Assembly: GCF_002968335.2 (NCBI RefSeq)
Contig: NZ_CP134398.1
Coordinates: forward strand, 3,596,001-3,660,000
Direction of reading: 5' to 3'
Source of the DNA: Mycobacterium sp. ITM-2016-00316
Lineage (GTDB): Bacteria; Actinomycetota; Actinomycetes; Mycobacteriales; Mycobacteriaceae
DNA: 64,000 bases
Shown one piece after another: positions 31,492-42,806 of the stretch. Each line of letters begins with the position of its first letter. Positions within the stretch are counted from its first letter, which is position 1. The translations under genes were made by a program, and so were the position numbers. The notes beneath the pieces are model-generated. The model was given only the letters and a program-made list of their open reading frames with translations. It made no database searches and was not told the origin of the DNA.

Positions 31492-31599
31492 CGCCCAATA
31501 GCTTCACACATGGGTTGCGAGCGCTGTGACCTAGCTGACTGGGCGGCCGACTAGGCTGTCGCCAGAAAATCCGTCACCAGGACCCGAGGGGCCAAGATC

Positions 31600-33399
31600 G
31601 TGCGTGAGTTCACCGTTCCGGCATCGTTCGAGATCGCCGAGTATGACACCGTCGTCAGCTCGGTCTATGCACATGAGCGCGAGGATCCCGACCAGGTGAT
31701 CTTCCAGCGTCAGGTGGACGGCGCCTGGACCGATGTCACCTGCGCCCAGGCGGCAGCCCAGATTCGTTCGGCGGCTTTGGGTTTGATCGCCCATGGCATT
31801 CAGGCCGGCGACCGGGTCGCCCTCCTGTCGGCAACCCGCTATGAATGGCCGATCTTCGACTTCGCGATCCTGTCGATCGGCGCCGTCACCGTCCCGATCT
31901 ACGAGACATCGGCCCCCGAGCAGATCCGGCACGTGCTCAACGATTCGGGCGCGGTGCTGGTGATCGCCGAGACCGATGCCCATGCCGACCGGGTCGAGCA
32001 ACTCACCGACCAGCTGCCCGACGTGCGTGCGGTGCTGCGCATCGAGAGCAGCACTGCCGAGCCCGCCCTCGACGTGCTGGCCAAAGCCGGGCAGACCGAG
32101 GACGCCGCTGCCCTCGAAGCCCGGGTCGGTGCCATCAAGTCAGGCGATCCCGCAACGCTGATCTACACCTCGGGCACCACCGGCCTGCCCAAGGGCTGCC
32201 AGCTCACCCATTCCAACCTGCTCTACGAGATCCGCGGCGCCAAGGCGGCCTTCCCGACGCTGCTGCGCAAGGGTGAGCGGCTGCTGGTCTTCCTGCCCCT
32301 GGCGCACGTGCTGGCCCGGGCGATCACCATCGGCGCGTTCGCCAACAAGGTCACCCTCGGCTTCACCAGCGATATCAAGAACCTGGTGCCCGCGCTCGGG
32401 GTGTTCAAACCGACGCTGGTGGTGTCGGTGCCGCGGGTCTTCGAGAAGGTGTACAACACTGCCGAGCAGAACGCGCGCAACGACGGCAAGGGCCGCATCT
32501 TCGAGATCGCCGCCAACACCGCCATCGAGTTCAGCCAGGCCCAGGACGGCACCGGCCCCGGTCTGGTCCTGAAGCTCAAGCACGCGCTGTTCGACAAGCT
32601 GGTCTATGGCAAGCTGCGGGCCGCGCTCGGCGGCAACTGCCGCGCCGCGATCTCCGGCGGCGCACCGCTGGGCGCCAGACTCGGGCACTTCTACCGCGGT
32701 GTCGGACTGACCATCTACGAAGGCTACGGATTGACCGAGAGCAGCGCCGCGGTCACCGCCAACCAGGTGGGCGCCGTCAAGGTCGGTTCGGTCGGAAAGT
32801 TGTTGCCCGGCAACAGCATGCGGCTCGCCGATGATCATGAGCTGCTGCTGCGCGGCGGCGTGGTGTTCGGCGGCTACTGGCGCAACGAACAGGCCACCGC
32901 GGATGCGTTCACCGACGGCTGGTTCCACACCGGCGACCTCGGCGCGATCGATGCCGACGGTTTCCTGACGATCATCGGCCGCAAGAAGGAGATCATCGTC
33001 ACCGCGGGCGGCAAGAACGTCGCCCCGGCCCCGCTGGAGGACAAACTGCGCGCACACCCGCTGATCAGCCAGGCGATGTGCGTGGGCGACGCCCAACCCT
33101 TCATCGCCGCCTTGATCACCATCGATCCCGAGGCCTTCGAGGGCTGGAAACAGCGCCACGGGAAGAATGCGGCTGCCACGGTGGCAGATCTGACCCAGGA
33201 CCCCGACCTACTCGCCGAGATCCAATCTGCGGTCGATGAGGCCGACGAATCGGTGTCCAAGGCCGAGGCGATCCGCACGTTCCGGATCCTGCCGGTCGAC
33301 TTCACCGAGGACACCGGTGAGCTGACGCCGACGCTGAAGGTCAAGCGCAAGGTGGTCGCCGAGAAGTTCGCCGACCAGATCGCGGCGATCTACGCCTGA
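31600..33399 (+). CDS. fadD15: Long-chain fatty-acid--CoA ligase FadD15
   Basis: A 599-residue AMP-forming acyl-CoA synthetase. The AMP-binding motif [13 protein letters not shown] is at about residue 187, [15 protein letters not shown] at about 380, the hinge [34 protein letters not shown] at about 440 and the catalytic C-terminal Lys in TLKVKRKVV. It activates long-chain fatty acids for lipid metabolism. The GTG follows GAGGGGCC, and TAGGCT about 48 nt upstream is a likely -10. It converges on pimB with 10 bp between. Confidence 0.94.
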   Translation: MREFTVPASFEIAEYDTVVSSVYAHEREDPDQVIFQRQVDGAWTDVTCAQAAAQIRSAALGLIAHGIQAGDRVALLSATRYEWPIFDFAILSIGAVTVPIYETSAPEQIRHVLNDSGAVLVIAETDAHADRVEQLTDQLPDVRAVLRIESSTAEPALDVLAKAGQTEDAAALEARVGAIKSGDPATLIYTSGTTGLPKGCQLTHSNLLYEIRGAKAAFPTLLRKGERLLVFLPLAHVLARAITIGAFANKVTLGFTSDIKNLVPALGVFKPTLVVSVPRVFEKVYNTAEQNARNDGKGRIFEIAANTAIEFSQAQDGTGPGLVLKLKHALFDKLVYGKLRAALGGNCRAAISGGAPLGARLGHFYRGVGLTIYEGYGLTESSAAVTANQVGAVKVGSVGKLLPGNSMRLADDHELLLRGGVVFGGYWRNEQATADAFTDGWFHTGDLGAIDADGFLTIIGRKKEIIVTAGGKNVAPAPLEDKLRAHPLISQAMCVGDAQPFIAALITIDPEAFEGWKQRHGKNAAATVADLTQDPDLLAEIQSAVDEADESVSKAEAIRTFRILPVDFTEDTGELTPTLKVKRKVVAEKFADQIAAIYA

Positions 33400-33409
33400 T
33401 TCCCTGGTC

Positions 33410-34555
33410 TCAGGGCGTCAGCAGTCGCTGCAGTCGCGTGCCCTGGGTACGCCATTGCCAGTTCTGCACGACCCAATCCCGCCCCGCCGCCCCCATCCGG
33501 GTGGCGGTGGCGGGGTCGGCGAGCAGATCGCTGACCGCCGTGGCGATGGCGTCGACATCGGTGCCGTCGACCACCCAGCCGGTCTCACCGTCTCGCACCG
33601 TCTCCGGGGCGCCGCCGGAGCGGCCCGCCACCACCGGCACGCCGGAGGCCGAGGCCTCCAGGAACACGATGCCCAGGCCCTCGACGTCCAGACCCGCACC
33701 GCGGGTGCGGCATGGCATGGCGAAGACATCGGCCATGGCGTGGTGGGCCGGTAGCTCCGCGCCGGGGACGCCGCCGGTGAACAGCACATCGTCGGCGACG
33801 CCCGCGCGCTGCGCGAGCGTCTCCAGGTTCTCCCGATACGGTCCGCCGCCGACGATCACCAGGGCCGCACCGGGAACCCGCCGCCGGATCCGGCCGAACG
33901 CGCGGATCAACATGTCCTGGCCCTTGCGCGGAACCAGCCGGGAGAGGCACAACACCACCGGCCGGTCCCCCAGCCCGTACCTCGCGCGCAGTTGCGCACG
34001 CGAGACGGTATCGGGCGCGAAGCGGTCGATGTCCACCCCGGGTGACAGTCGCTCCAGGCGGGCCCGCGGGCCGAATGCCGATGCGAACCGGCCCCGGGTG
34101 TAGCCGCTGACATAGGTGACCACGTCGGCGTCGTCGCCGATGCGACGCAGCGCATTGCGCGCCAGCGGCAACATCGACCAGCCGACCTCATGGCCGTGCG
34201 TGCTGGCCACCACCCGGGTCGCCCCGGCACGCCGGGCCAGCGGTGACAGCAGCGCCAGCGGGGCCGCCGCGCCGAACCACACCGTCTCGATGTCGTGCTC
34301 GTCAATCAGGGCGCGCATCCGGCCCGCGACCGTCGGCTCGGGCAACATCAGGGTGCTCTGGTGTCGCACCACCCGGTATCCGGATGCCTCGGCGGCCGCC
34401 TTGTCGTAGTCGGCGGCGCCCTTCCACGAGGGCGCGTACACGGTCAGTTCGTGGCCGCCCGTCGCGGTCAGTTCCCCGACGAAGGCCTCCAGGTAGGACT
34501 GGATGCCGCCGCGGCGCGGGGGGAAGTCGTTGGTCACCAACAGCACCCGTGTCAT
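33410..34555 (-). CDS. pimB: GDP-mannose-dependent alpha-(1->6)-phosphatidylinositol monomannoside mannosyltransferase PimB'
   Basis: A 381-residue GT-B (GT4) glycosyltransferase at the Rv2188c position, adding the second mannose to PIM1 on the inner leaflet. It shows the N-terminal VTNDFPPRRGGIQSYLEAFV, the membrane- and acceptor-binding STHGHEVGW, LSRLVPRKGQDMLI, and the GT4 E-x7-E catalytic motif EGLGIVFLEASASGVP near residue 290. The ATG at 34553-34555 starts at the conserved MTRVLLVTNDFPP. Together with mptA and the Rv2181-like gene it makes this a PIM/LM/LAM-rich region. Confidence 0.94.
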   Translation of the reverse strand: MTRVLLVTNDFPPRRGGIQSYLEAFVGELTATGGHELTVYAPSWKGAADYDKAAAEASGYRVVRHQSTLMLPEPTVAGRMRALIDEHDIETVWFGAAAPLALLSPLARRAGATRVVASTHGHEVGWSMLPLARNALRRIGDDADVVTYVSGYTRGRFASAFGPRARLERLSPGVDIDRFAPDTVSRAQLRARYGLGDRPVVLCLSRLVPRKGQDMLIRAFGRIRRRVPGAALVIVGGGPYRENLETLAQRAGVADDVLFTGGVPGAELPAHHAMADVFAMPCRTRGAGLDVEGLGIVFLEASASGVPVVAGRSGGAPETVRDGETGWVVDGTDVDAIATAVSDLLADPATATRMGAAGRDWVVQNWQWRTQGTRLQRLLTP

Positions 34556-34598
34556 CGCTCTCCTCACTACCGGCACCGCCGACCATCGACCGGCAACG

Positions 34599-35384
34599 CT
34601 ATCCGGTCATCCACCGGCGCCACTGCGCGAGCACCTCATCGAGGTCCTCGTGCAGTGTCTCGCGAACGGCGGTGGCCGGATCGGGATGGCCGGGACCGCA
34701 GGCCCGCAGATACAGCGCACGCAATGTCTGCGGGCCGTACTGCTGCGCGACGTAGCGGCTGAACCACCAGGCCCGGTCGTAGGCCAGCGAGCGTACCGGT
34801 CCCTCGGTCTGCAGGTCGGCGTCCTCGGGCAACCGGGCGAGCAGATCGGCCTGTGCGGGCCCGGGTGGGCCCGGCTCCGGCCGGCCGACATAGTCGGCGA
34901 CACCCTCGGTGACCCAGAGCGGCGCATCGGCGACCGTGTGCGGGCGGGCCGCGTAGTGGAACAGCTCGTGGCGCACCACGATCCGCAGCGCGGTGTCATT
35001 CATCGCTGCCGCTCCCGGCGCGAACACCATGCCGTCGGCGGTGGTGGCCGCGGCGATATCGGGGCTGCCGTGGGCCAGTACCCGGAACTGTTCGTCGGAT
35101 TCGGTCACCACGACCACGATCTCGCGCGGCCAGTCCGGGCCCCAGAACGCGGTGACGGCGGCCGCCGCCCCGGGCAGTTCGGCGCCGATCCGCTCGATCA
35201 TCGGCGCGCTGCGCGCACCGCCGAGCCCGCGCAACTGCGCGGTACGCCCGTCGGGCAGCGAGATGCTGGTCGTCGCGGCAGTACTCGATGTCGGGCTCGG
35301 TACCGGCGGCGCAGGCGGTGATTCAGCCTGGCACCCGGACAGCAGGACTGCGGCGGTCAGCGCGCCGCACAGTGCGTGTCTCAG
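34599..35384 (-). CDS. HExxH metalloprotease-like lipoprotein with apparent CTG start
   Basis: A protein of about 261 residues (Rv2189c position). Read from CTG at 35382-35384, the N-terminus is a clear lipoprotein signal (RHALCGALTAAVLLSGC) with lipobox LSGC, then a Pro/Ser/Thr linker, then a domain with HELFHYAAR, an HExxH zinc-protease motif, and EGVADYVGRPE, a plausible third ligand region. From the first canonical start (TTG 35234) the signal peptide would be lost, so CTG is preferred. The CTG lies in one copy of a 19-bp tandem duplication shared with the ripC stop; without the duplication the two would overlap as CTGA. Confidence 0.78.
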   Translation of the reverse strand: MRHALCGALTAAVLLSGCQAESPPAPPVPSPTSSTAATTSISLPDGRTAQLRGLGGARSAPMIERIGAELPGAAAAVTAFWGPDWPREIVVVVTESDEQFRVLAHGSPDIAAATTADGMVFAPGAAAMNDTALRIVVRHELFHYAARPHTVADAPLWVTEGVADYVGRPEPGPPGPAQADLLARLPEDADLQTEGPVRSLAYDRAWWFSRYVAQQYGPQTLRALYLRACGPGHPDPATAVRETLHEDLDEVLAQWRRWMTG

Positions 35385-35417
35385 TACCGACGCACGTTCT
35401 CAGTACCGACGCACGTT
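35380..35417. repeat. 19-bp exact tandem duplication at the ripC end
   Basis: CTCAGTACCGACGCACGTT occurs at 35380-35398 and again at 35399-35417 with no gap. The second (plus-strand) copy carries the ripC stop and last codons; the first carries the CTG start of the lipoprotein gene. The duplication pushes a former stop/start overlap apart by 19 bp. Confidence 0.95.
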
Positions 35418-36536
35418 GTAGATCGGTGCGTTGTTGACCGGGGCCACGACCACGGGCTTGCCGAAGGTGGAGGCGTGCACCATCATGCCGTCACCGATAT
35501 AGATGCCGACGTGCGACGCATCCGAGTAGTAGGACACGACGTCACCGGGCTGCATCTGATCGGTCGAGACCGCCTGGCCACCGGCGGCCTGCGCGTAGCT
35601 GGAGTGCGGCAGCGAGACACCGGCCTGCTGGAAGGCCCACTTCACCAGGCCGGAGCAGTCAAAGGCGCCCGGGCCTTCGGCACCCCACGAATAGGGCGAA
35701 CCGATGCGGGTCAGTGCGGCCTGCACGGCCACCACGGCCGGGCCCGAGCCGGGTGCGGCGGCGGGCGGCGGCGCGACATCGCCCGGCGGGATGCCCGCCG
35801 GCGGGGCGGCCAGCACGCCGGGATCGTTGTTCGGCAACGCCTCCGGAGCCGGCACCGGGACCGAAGCCGGCACCGGTGGGATGGCGGCCAGCGCCTCACG
35901 CTGGGCCGGGGTCAGCACCTCGTACTGCGACTTGACGACGGCGATCTCGACCTGCAGCTTGCTTTGCTTGGATTGCAGGTCCGCACGCACCGCGGCGGCC
36001 TGCTCGGCGGCGGTCTTGGCGTTGGCGGCGGACTGGGCCGAGGCCGATTCGGCCTGCGCGGCCCGCACGTTGGTGTTCCGGAAGTTCTGCATCTGCGCCG
36101 ACATCTCGGTCGCCATCACGCGCTGCACGGCCAGCTGATCGATCAGTACCTGCGGCGAGCTCGCGGTGAGCATGGAATCCAGGCCATCGGTGCGGCCGCC
36201 CATGTACTGGGCGGCGGCGATCTTGTCGACGGAGGTCTGGAATTTTGCGAGATCGGCCTTGGCCGCCTCGACCGCCGCGATATCGGCGGCGTGCTTTTCT
36301 TCGGCGGCACGCTGCGCGACCAGCTTGGTGTCGAGATCGAGCTGGGCGGCGTGCATGTTCTCGGTGGCGATCTCGGCCTGATGCGACAACTCGTTGAGCT
36401 TTGCCAGTGCATCGTCGGCCGGGTCGGCCTGCACGCCGGAGGCGAGGATCCCGCCGAACACGGTCAGGGCCGCTAACGCACCGATCAGGGGTCGCTGGAC
36501 GCCACTCTTACGTCGGTGTGTGCGATCAGGCCTCAA
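35400..36536 (-). CDS. ripC: NlpC/P60 peptidoglycan hydrolase RipC
   Basis: A 378-residue exported D,L-endopeptidase-like protein at the Rv2190c position. A signal or membrane segment lies at about 15-37 (GVQRPLIGALAALTVFGGILASGVQA), a long coiled coil at about 40-215, a Pro/Ala linker at about 218-262 and an NlpC/P60 domain at 265-378. The catalytic Cys is in FDCSGLV, the His in DASHVGIYIG and the third residue in VHAST. Coiled-coil Rip proteins are activated by FtsEX in mycobacteria. The start is TTG (36534-36536) behind AAGGA; TAACCT at 36595-36600 is a likely -10, giving a leader of about 50 nt. Confidence 0.92.
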   Translation of the reverse strand: MRPDRTHRRKSGVQRPLIGALAALTVFGGILASGVQADPADDALAKLNELSHQAEIATENMHAAQLDLDTKLVAQRAAEEKHAADIAAVEAAKADLAKFQTSVDKIAAAQYMGGRTDGLDSMLTASSPQVLIDQLAVQRVMATEMSAQMQNFRNTNVRAAQAESASAQSAANAKTAAEQAAAVRADLQSKQSKLQVEIAVVKSQYEVLTPAQREALAAIPPVPASVPVPAPEALPNNDPGVLAAPPAGIPPGDVAPPPAAAPGSGPAVVAVQAALTRIGSPYSWGAEGPGAFDCSGLVKWAFQQAGVSLPHSSYAQAAGGQAVSTDQMQPGDVVSYYSDASHVGIYIGDGMMVHASTFGKPVVVAPVNNAPIYNVRRY

Positions 36537-36700
36537 GATATTGCGTCCTTACAACTGCGATTCAGCCGCGACGAACTTCTGTTTGGTCTCGAATAGGTTA
36601 CGAAACGGCATCGGGCTTGTCCAACGGAAGACGTGAACGTAACAGGCGACCGGGATTAAATTCGGACTTGGCGGCGTTGCCAAAGGTCACGCGCGTGTCC

Positions 36701-36973
36701 TCACGCCACACCAGTTCTACCATCCGGGCGCTCGTGGCGATGGATCGGAACGAGCCGTAACCGGGGCGCCAGCCCGACCTCGGCGAGCACCGCGAGCGCT
36801 GCACGCTCGTCGTCCAGCAAAGTCTCCGGCACACCGAGCAGCACACTCACCACGCAATCCTGGCAGCCCGGACCGCGCACCGCGCAGTCATCACAGTCGA
36901 TCACCACCGAGCCGGTGTCCAGCGCGTCGTCGGGCTCTTCCATCGCACGTTCGTTCATCGGGCCTTGATTCAT
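36701..36973 (-). CDS. Small conserved Cys-rich protein
   Basis: A 90-residue acidic protein between ripC and the nuclease gene. A central cluster [19 protein letters not shown] has four Cys in CxxC-x6-CxxC spacing, a possible zinc or iron-sulfur site. The C-terminal part resembles a helical domain with [21 protein letters not shown]. No named family is recognised, though small proteins of this kind are found beside ripC in actinobacteria. The ATG at 36971-36973 is tentative; another in-frame ATG is five codons downstream. The 164 bp to ripC hold the ripC promoter and nothing else recognised. Confidence 0.7.
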   Translation of the reverse strand: MNQGPMNERAMEEPDDALDTGSVVIDCDDCAVRGPGCQDCVVSVLLGVPETLLDDERAALAVLAEVGLAPRLRLVPIHRHERPDGRTGVA

Positions 36974-37050
36974 GTTTCGCACCGTAACGACGGGTACCGA
37001 CACGCCCACCGACCGACGACACGCTGGCCCGGCTTGTCAGGGGCGGGGCC

Positions 37051-37056
37051 TACCGT
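37051..37056 (+). promoter_or_regulatory. -10 box TACCGT, leaderless start of the DnaQ/UvrC-like gene
   Basis: TACCGT, 7 nt, then GTG at 37064. It decides the start against a longer frame that begins inside the divergent gene. Confidence 0.6.
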
Positions 37057-37063
37057 CACCGGT

Positions 37064-38911
37064 GTGCAGCAGCTGAGCTTCGCCGACGTGGATCCATCTG
37101 TCGGCTTCGCCGACGGTGATGCATCCGTCGGCTTCGCCGAGGGTGACCCGCTCGTCGATCTGCTGCTGGCCGACACCACCTTCGTGGTGGTGGACCTGGA
37201 GACCACCGGTGGCCGCGCCACCGACAGCACGCCCGGGAGCAACGACCACGACGCGATCACCGAGATCGGCGCGGTCAAGATCCGCGGCGGTGAGGTTCTC
37301 GGCGAACTGGCCACCCTGGTCGACCCGGGCCGCAGCATCCCGCCACAGATCGTCTCGCTGACCGGCATCACGTCGGCGATGGTCCACGACGCACCCCGCA
37401 TCGATGCCGTGCTGCCCGCGTTCCTCGAGTTCGCCCGGGGCGCGGTGCTGGTCGCCCACAATGCGGGATTCGACATCGGGTTCCTGCGGGCCTCGGCGCA
37501 GCGCCTGGGCATCGCCTGGCCGCGCCCGCCGGTGCTGTGCACGGTGCGGCTGGCGCGGCGGGTGCTGACCCGTGACGAGGCGCCCAGCGTCAAACTCTCG
37601 GCACTCGCGCGGTTGTTCTCGGCCACCACCACCCCGAACCACCGGGCACTCGATGACGCCCGCGCGACGGTCGATGTGCTGCACGGGCTGATCGAGCGCG
37701 TCGGGAACCAGGGGGTGCGCACCTATCCCGAGTTACGCGCCTATCTGCCCGACGCCACCGCCCCGCAGCGTCGCAAGCGTCACCTGGCAGATGGTGTGCC
37801 GTCCCGGCCGGGCGTGTATCTGTTCCGCGGGCCCGCCGATGAGGTGCTCTACATCGGCACCGCGGTGAATCTGCGCCGCCGGGTGGGCCAGTACTTCACC
37901 GGGGCCGACCCACGCACCCGGATGAAGGAGATGGTGGCGCTGGCCACCCGGGTCGACCATGTCGAGTGTGCGCACGAGCTGGAGGCCGGGGTGCGCGAGT
38001 TGCGGCTGCTGGCCGCGCACGCCCCGCCGTACAACCGCCGGTCCAAGTTTCCGCGCCGGTGGTGGTGGATCACCCTCACCGACGAGGCGTTCCCCCGCTT
38101 TTCGGTGGTGCGCTCCCCGCGCAGTCCGCGCGCGATCGGACCGTTCACCTCCCGCGCGGATGCCGTCACGACCGTCGACGTGCTGGCCCTCGGCACCGGC
38201 GTACGAACCTGCAGCACCCGGCTGGCCCGCAGCGCGCGGCACGCCTGCGAGGAACGCGAGCTCTCCCCCTGCCCGGCCACCCGTGGCGCCGATATGGCGC
38301 AGTACGCCGGCGCGGCGCAGCGGGCGACCGATCTGCTCGACGGTGTGGACAGCGCGGCGTTCGGCACCGTGCTGAGCCAGATCGAGTCGCTGGCGAGCCT
38401 GCACCGCTATGAAACCGCCGCCCGGCTACGCGATCACACGGCGTCCGCCGTGGAGACGACATGGCGTGGGCAACGGCTCCAAGCACTGGCCGCGGTCGAC
38501 GAGCTGATCGCGGCGCGGCCCGACGGGCGCGGCGGCTGGGAGCTGGCCGTGATCCGGCACGGACAGCTGGCCTCGGCCGGGTGCGCCCGCCGCGGCGTGC
38601 CGCCCATGCCGGTCATCGACGCCATAACCCTTGCGGCACAGTCGATCCTGCCGCAACCGGCCCCGCTGGGCGGCGCACTGGTGGAGGAGACGGCGGTGAT
38701 CACCCGGTGGCTGGCCGGCCCGGGTGTGCGCATCGTCAGCGCCGAAACCGGTTGGGCCAGCCCGATCGGGTCGGCCGCCCGGTGGGCCGACTGGGCCGCC
38801 ACCGCACGGTCGGCGCGCCTGGCCGCCGCGCAGCCGGCCACCCAGACCGATGATCTGGACGATCGCTACGGCGTCCACAAACCCGGGCGCACCCACGCCA
38901 GGGCGGTCTGA
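37064..38911 (+). CDS. DEDD exonuclease fused to a UvrC-like GIY-YIG domain (Rv2191 type)
   Basis: A 615-residue two-domain nuclease. Residues about 40-210 are a DnaQ/epsilon-type exonuclease: Exo [10 protein letters not shown], Exo [16 protein letters not shown], Exo [17 protein letters not shown]. Residues about 235-310 are a GIY-YIG domain as in UvrC ([29 protein letters not shown]), then a UvrC-like C-terminal region. Such fusions (Cho-like) act in nucleotide excision repair. The N-terminus holds three 9-residue repeats ([27 protein letters not shown]) not part of either domain. The start is set by a leaderless -10. Confidence 0.9.
   Translation: MQQLSFADVDPSVGFADGDASVGFAEGDPLVDLLLADTTFVVVDLETTGGRATDSTPGSNDHDAITEIGAVKIRGGEVLGELATLVDPGRSIPPQIVSLTGITSAMVHDAPRIDAVLPAFLEFARGAVLVAHNAGFDIGFLRASAQRLGIAWPRPPVLCTVRLARRVLTRDEAPSVKLSALARLFSATTTPNHRALDDARATVDVLHGLIERVGNQGVRTYPELRAYLPDATAPQRRKRHLADGVPSRPGVYLFRGPADEVLYIGTAVNLRRRVGQYFTGADPRTRMKEMVALATRVDHVECAHELEAGVRELRLLAAHAPPYNRRSKFPRRWWWITLTDEAFPRFSVVRSPRSPRAIGPFTSRADAVTTVDVLALGTGVRTCSTRLARSARHACEERELSPCPATRGADMAQYAGAAQRATDLLDGVDSAAFGTVLSQIESLASLHRYETAARLRDHTASAVETTWRGQRLQALAAVDELIAARPDGRGGWELAVIRHGQLASAGCARRGVPPMPVIDAITLAAQSILPQPAPLGGALVEETAVITRWLAGPGVRIVSAETGWASPIGSAARWADWAATARSARLAAAQPATQTDDLDDRYGVHKPGRTHARAV
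37079..37159 (+). repeat. Three 27-bp in-frame repeats encoding nine-residue units
   Basis: Units at 37079, 37106 and 37133 encode [18 protein letters not shown] and FAEGDPLVD just before the exonuclease domain. DNA identity is high between the units, for example TCGGCTTCGCCGA is shared. Confidence 0.85.
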
Positions 38912-38912
38912 G

Positions 38913-40729
<1,817 letters not shown>

Positions 40730-40776
40730 TCGGCAAGCCGATGCGTCCGATGCTCTCGACGATGAGAAGGGGTTCG

Positions 40777-41613
40777 ATGACCAGCAAGTCCGGCGCAGCC
40801 GGGAAGACGATCAAGCAACGTCGCTTGCGCCGGCGCGTGTCGGCGGCCGTGCTGCTGCTGCTCGGGCTGTCTGTGGCGGGCGTCACCGCCGCCACCTTGA
40901 CCCCGACCCCCCAGGTCGCCGTCGCCGACGAATCCCAGTCGGCGCTGCTGCGCACCGGCAAGCAACTGTTCGACACCTCGTGCATCAGCTGCCACGGCGC
41001 CAACCTGCAGGGTGTGCCCGACCGCGGCCCCAGCCTGATCGGCACCGGTGAGGCGGCCGTGTACTTCCAGGTCTCCACCGGCCGGATGCCCGCAATGCGC
41101 GGCGAGGCCCAGGCGCCCCGCAAGGAGCCGGTCTTCGACGAGCACCAGATCGACGCGCTCGGCGCCTTCGTCCAGGCCAACGGCGGCGGCCCCGTCGTGC
41201 CCCGGGAAGCCAACGGGCAGATCGCCGACGAGTCCCTGCTGTCCGGTGACGTCGCCCGCGGTGGCGACCTGTTCCGGCTGAACTGCGCCTCGTGCCACAA
41301 CTTCACCGGCAAGGGCGGAGCCCTGTCCTCCGGCAAGTACGCACCGGACCTCGGCGAGGCGTCGAAGGTGCCCGCGCAGGTGTACACCGCCATGCTCACC
41401 GGCCCGCAGAACATGCCCAAGTTCTCCGATCGCCAGCTCTCCCCCGAGGAGAAGGCCGACATCGTCACCTACGTGCGGCAGGCGGCGGACACTCCGGATC
41501 CCGGCGGCTACGGCCTCGGCGGATTCGGCCCGACCACCGAAGGTATGGCCATCTGGATCATCGGGATCGTGGCTGCCGTCGGCATGACGTTGTGGATCGG
41601 AGCACGCGCATGA
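40777..41613 (+). CDS. qcrC: Diheme cytochrome c subunit QcrC
   Basis: A 278-residue membrane-anchored cytochrome cc. It has an N-terminal signal-anchor (about 20-42, [20 protein letters not shown]), heme sites CISCHG (about 72) and CASCHN (about 172), axial Met regions in [11 protein letters not shown] and [14 protein letters not shown], and a C-terminal membrane helix (about 255-275). It hands electrons from the bc1 complex directly to the aa3 oxidase, so no soluble cytochrome c is needed. The ATG at 40777 follows AGAAGGGG; an ATG at 40726 overlapping the ctaE stop is possible but has no such site. Confidence 0.96.
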   Translation: MTSKSGAAGKTIKQRRLRRRVSAAVLLLLGLSVAGVTAATLTPTPQVAVADESQSALLRTGKQLFDTSCISCHGANLQGVPDRGPSLIGTGEAAVYFQVSTGRMPAMRGEAQAPRKEPVFDEHQIDALGAFVQANGGGPVVPREANGQIADESLLSGDVARGGDLFRLNCASCHNFTGKGGALSSGKYAPDLGEASKVPAQVYTAMLTGPQNMPKFSDRQLSPEEKADIVTYVRQAADTPDPGGYGLGGFGPTTEGMAIWIIGIVAAVGMTLWIGARA

Positions 41614-42806
41614 GCGGGGATATCCAGGGCGGCGACACCTCGGGACGTCCGGTTCCGGGTCAGCCCACCGACGCCGAACTGGCCGAGATGTCGCGCGAGG
41701 AACTGCTCGCGCTCGGCGGCAAGCTCGACGGTGTCGAGGTCGTCTTCAAGGAACCCCGCTGGCCGGTCGAGGGCACCAAGGCCGAGAAGCGTGCCTCGCG
41801 CACCGTGTCCTACTGGCTGCTGCTCGGCGGTTTCTCGGGGCTGGCGCTGCTGCTGGTCTTCCTGTTCTGGCCCTGGGAGTACGTGCCCTACGGCGCCGAG
41901 GGCGAGCGGATTTACACGCTGGCCACCCCGCTGTACGGCCTGACCTTCGGCCTGTCGATCCTGGCGATCGGTATCGGCGCGGTGCTCTTCCAGAAGAAGT
42001 TCATCCCCGAAGAGATCACCATCCAGGACCGCCACGACGGCGCCTCCGCGGAGATCCACCGCAAGACCATCGTCGCCAACCTGAGCGACGCCCTCGAGGG
42101 GTCGACCATCAAGCGGCGCAAGCTGATCGGGCTGTCGATGGGCATCGGGCTCGGGGCGTTCGGCCTGGGCACCCTGGTCGCCTTCGCAGGCGGGTTGATC
42201 AAGAACCCGTGGAAGCCGGTCGTGCAGACCGCCGAGGGCAAGAAGGCCGTGCTGTGGACCTCGGGATGGACCCCGCGTTTCCAGGGCGAGACCATCTACC
42301 TGGCCCGTGCCACCGGCATCCCCGGCGAATCGCCCTTCGTGAAGATGCGTCCCGAGGACATCGACGCCGGCGGTATGGAGACGGTCTTCCCCTGGCGCGA
42401 GTCCGACGGTGACGGCGTCACGGTGGAATCCAGCCACCACCTGTTCGAGGTCGCGATGGGTGTCCGCAACCCGGTCATGCTCATCCGCATCAAGCCTCAG
42501 GACATGAAAAAGGTCGTCAAGCGCCAGGGCCAGGAGAGCTTCAACTTCGGCGAACTGTTCGCCTACACGAAGGTCTGCTCGCACCTGGGCTGCCCGTCCT
42601 CGCTCTACGAGCAGCAGACCTACCGCATTCTGTGCCCGTGCCACCAGTCGCAGTTCGATGCGCTGCACTTCGCCCGGCCGATCTTCGGTCCGGCCGCGCG
42701 TGCGCTGGCGCAATTGCCTATTACCATCGACAAGGACGGCTATCTGGTCGCGAACGGCGACTTCATCGAACCCGTCGGACCGGCATTCTGGGAGCGCAAA
42801 TCATGA
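41610..42806 (+). CDS. qcrA: Rieske iron-sulfur subunit QcrA
   Basis: A 398-residue Rieske protein with three membrane segments (about 68-90, 108-128, 172-196), the actinobacterial form. The [2Fe-2S] ligands are in CSHLGCPSS and CPCHQSQFD near residues 325-350. A cytoplasmic N-terminal region (1-65) precedes the first helix. The ATG overlaps the qcrC stop and its stop overlaps qcrB (both ATGA), giving strict coupling of the three bcc subunits. Confidence 0.97.
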   Translation: MSGDIQGGDTSGRPVPGQPTDAELAEMSREELLALGGKLDGVEVVFKEPRWPVEGTKAEKRASRTVSYWLLLGGFSGLALLLVFLFWPWEYVPYGAEGERIYTLATPLYGLTFGLSILAIGIGAVLFQKKFIPEEITIQDRHDGASAEIHRKTIVANLSDALEGSTIKRRKLIGLSMGIGLGAFGLGTLVAFAGGLIKNPWKPVVQTAEGKKAVLWTSGWTPRFQGETIYLARATGIPGESPFVKMRPEDIDAGGMETVFPWRESDGDGVTVESSHHLFEVAMGVRNPVMLIRIKPQDMKKVVKRQGQESFNFGELFAYTKVCSHLGCPSSLYEQQTYRILCPCHQSQFDALHFARPIFGPAARALAQLPITIDKDGYLVANGDFIEPVGPAFWERKS

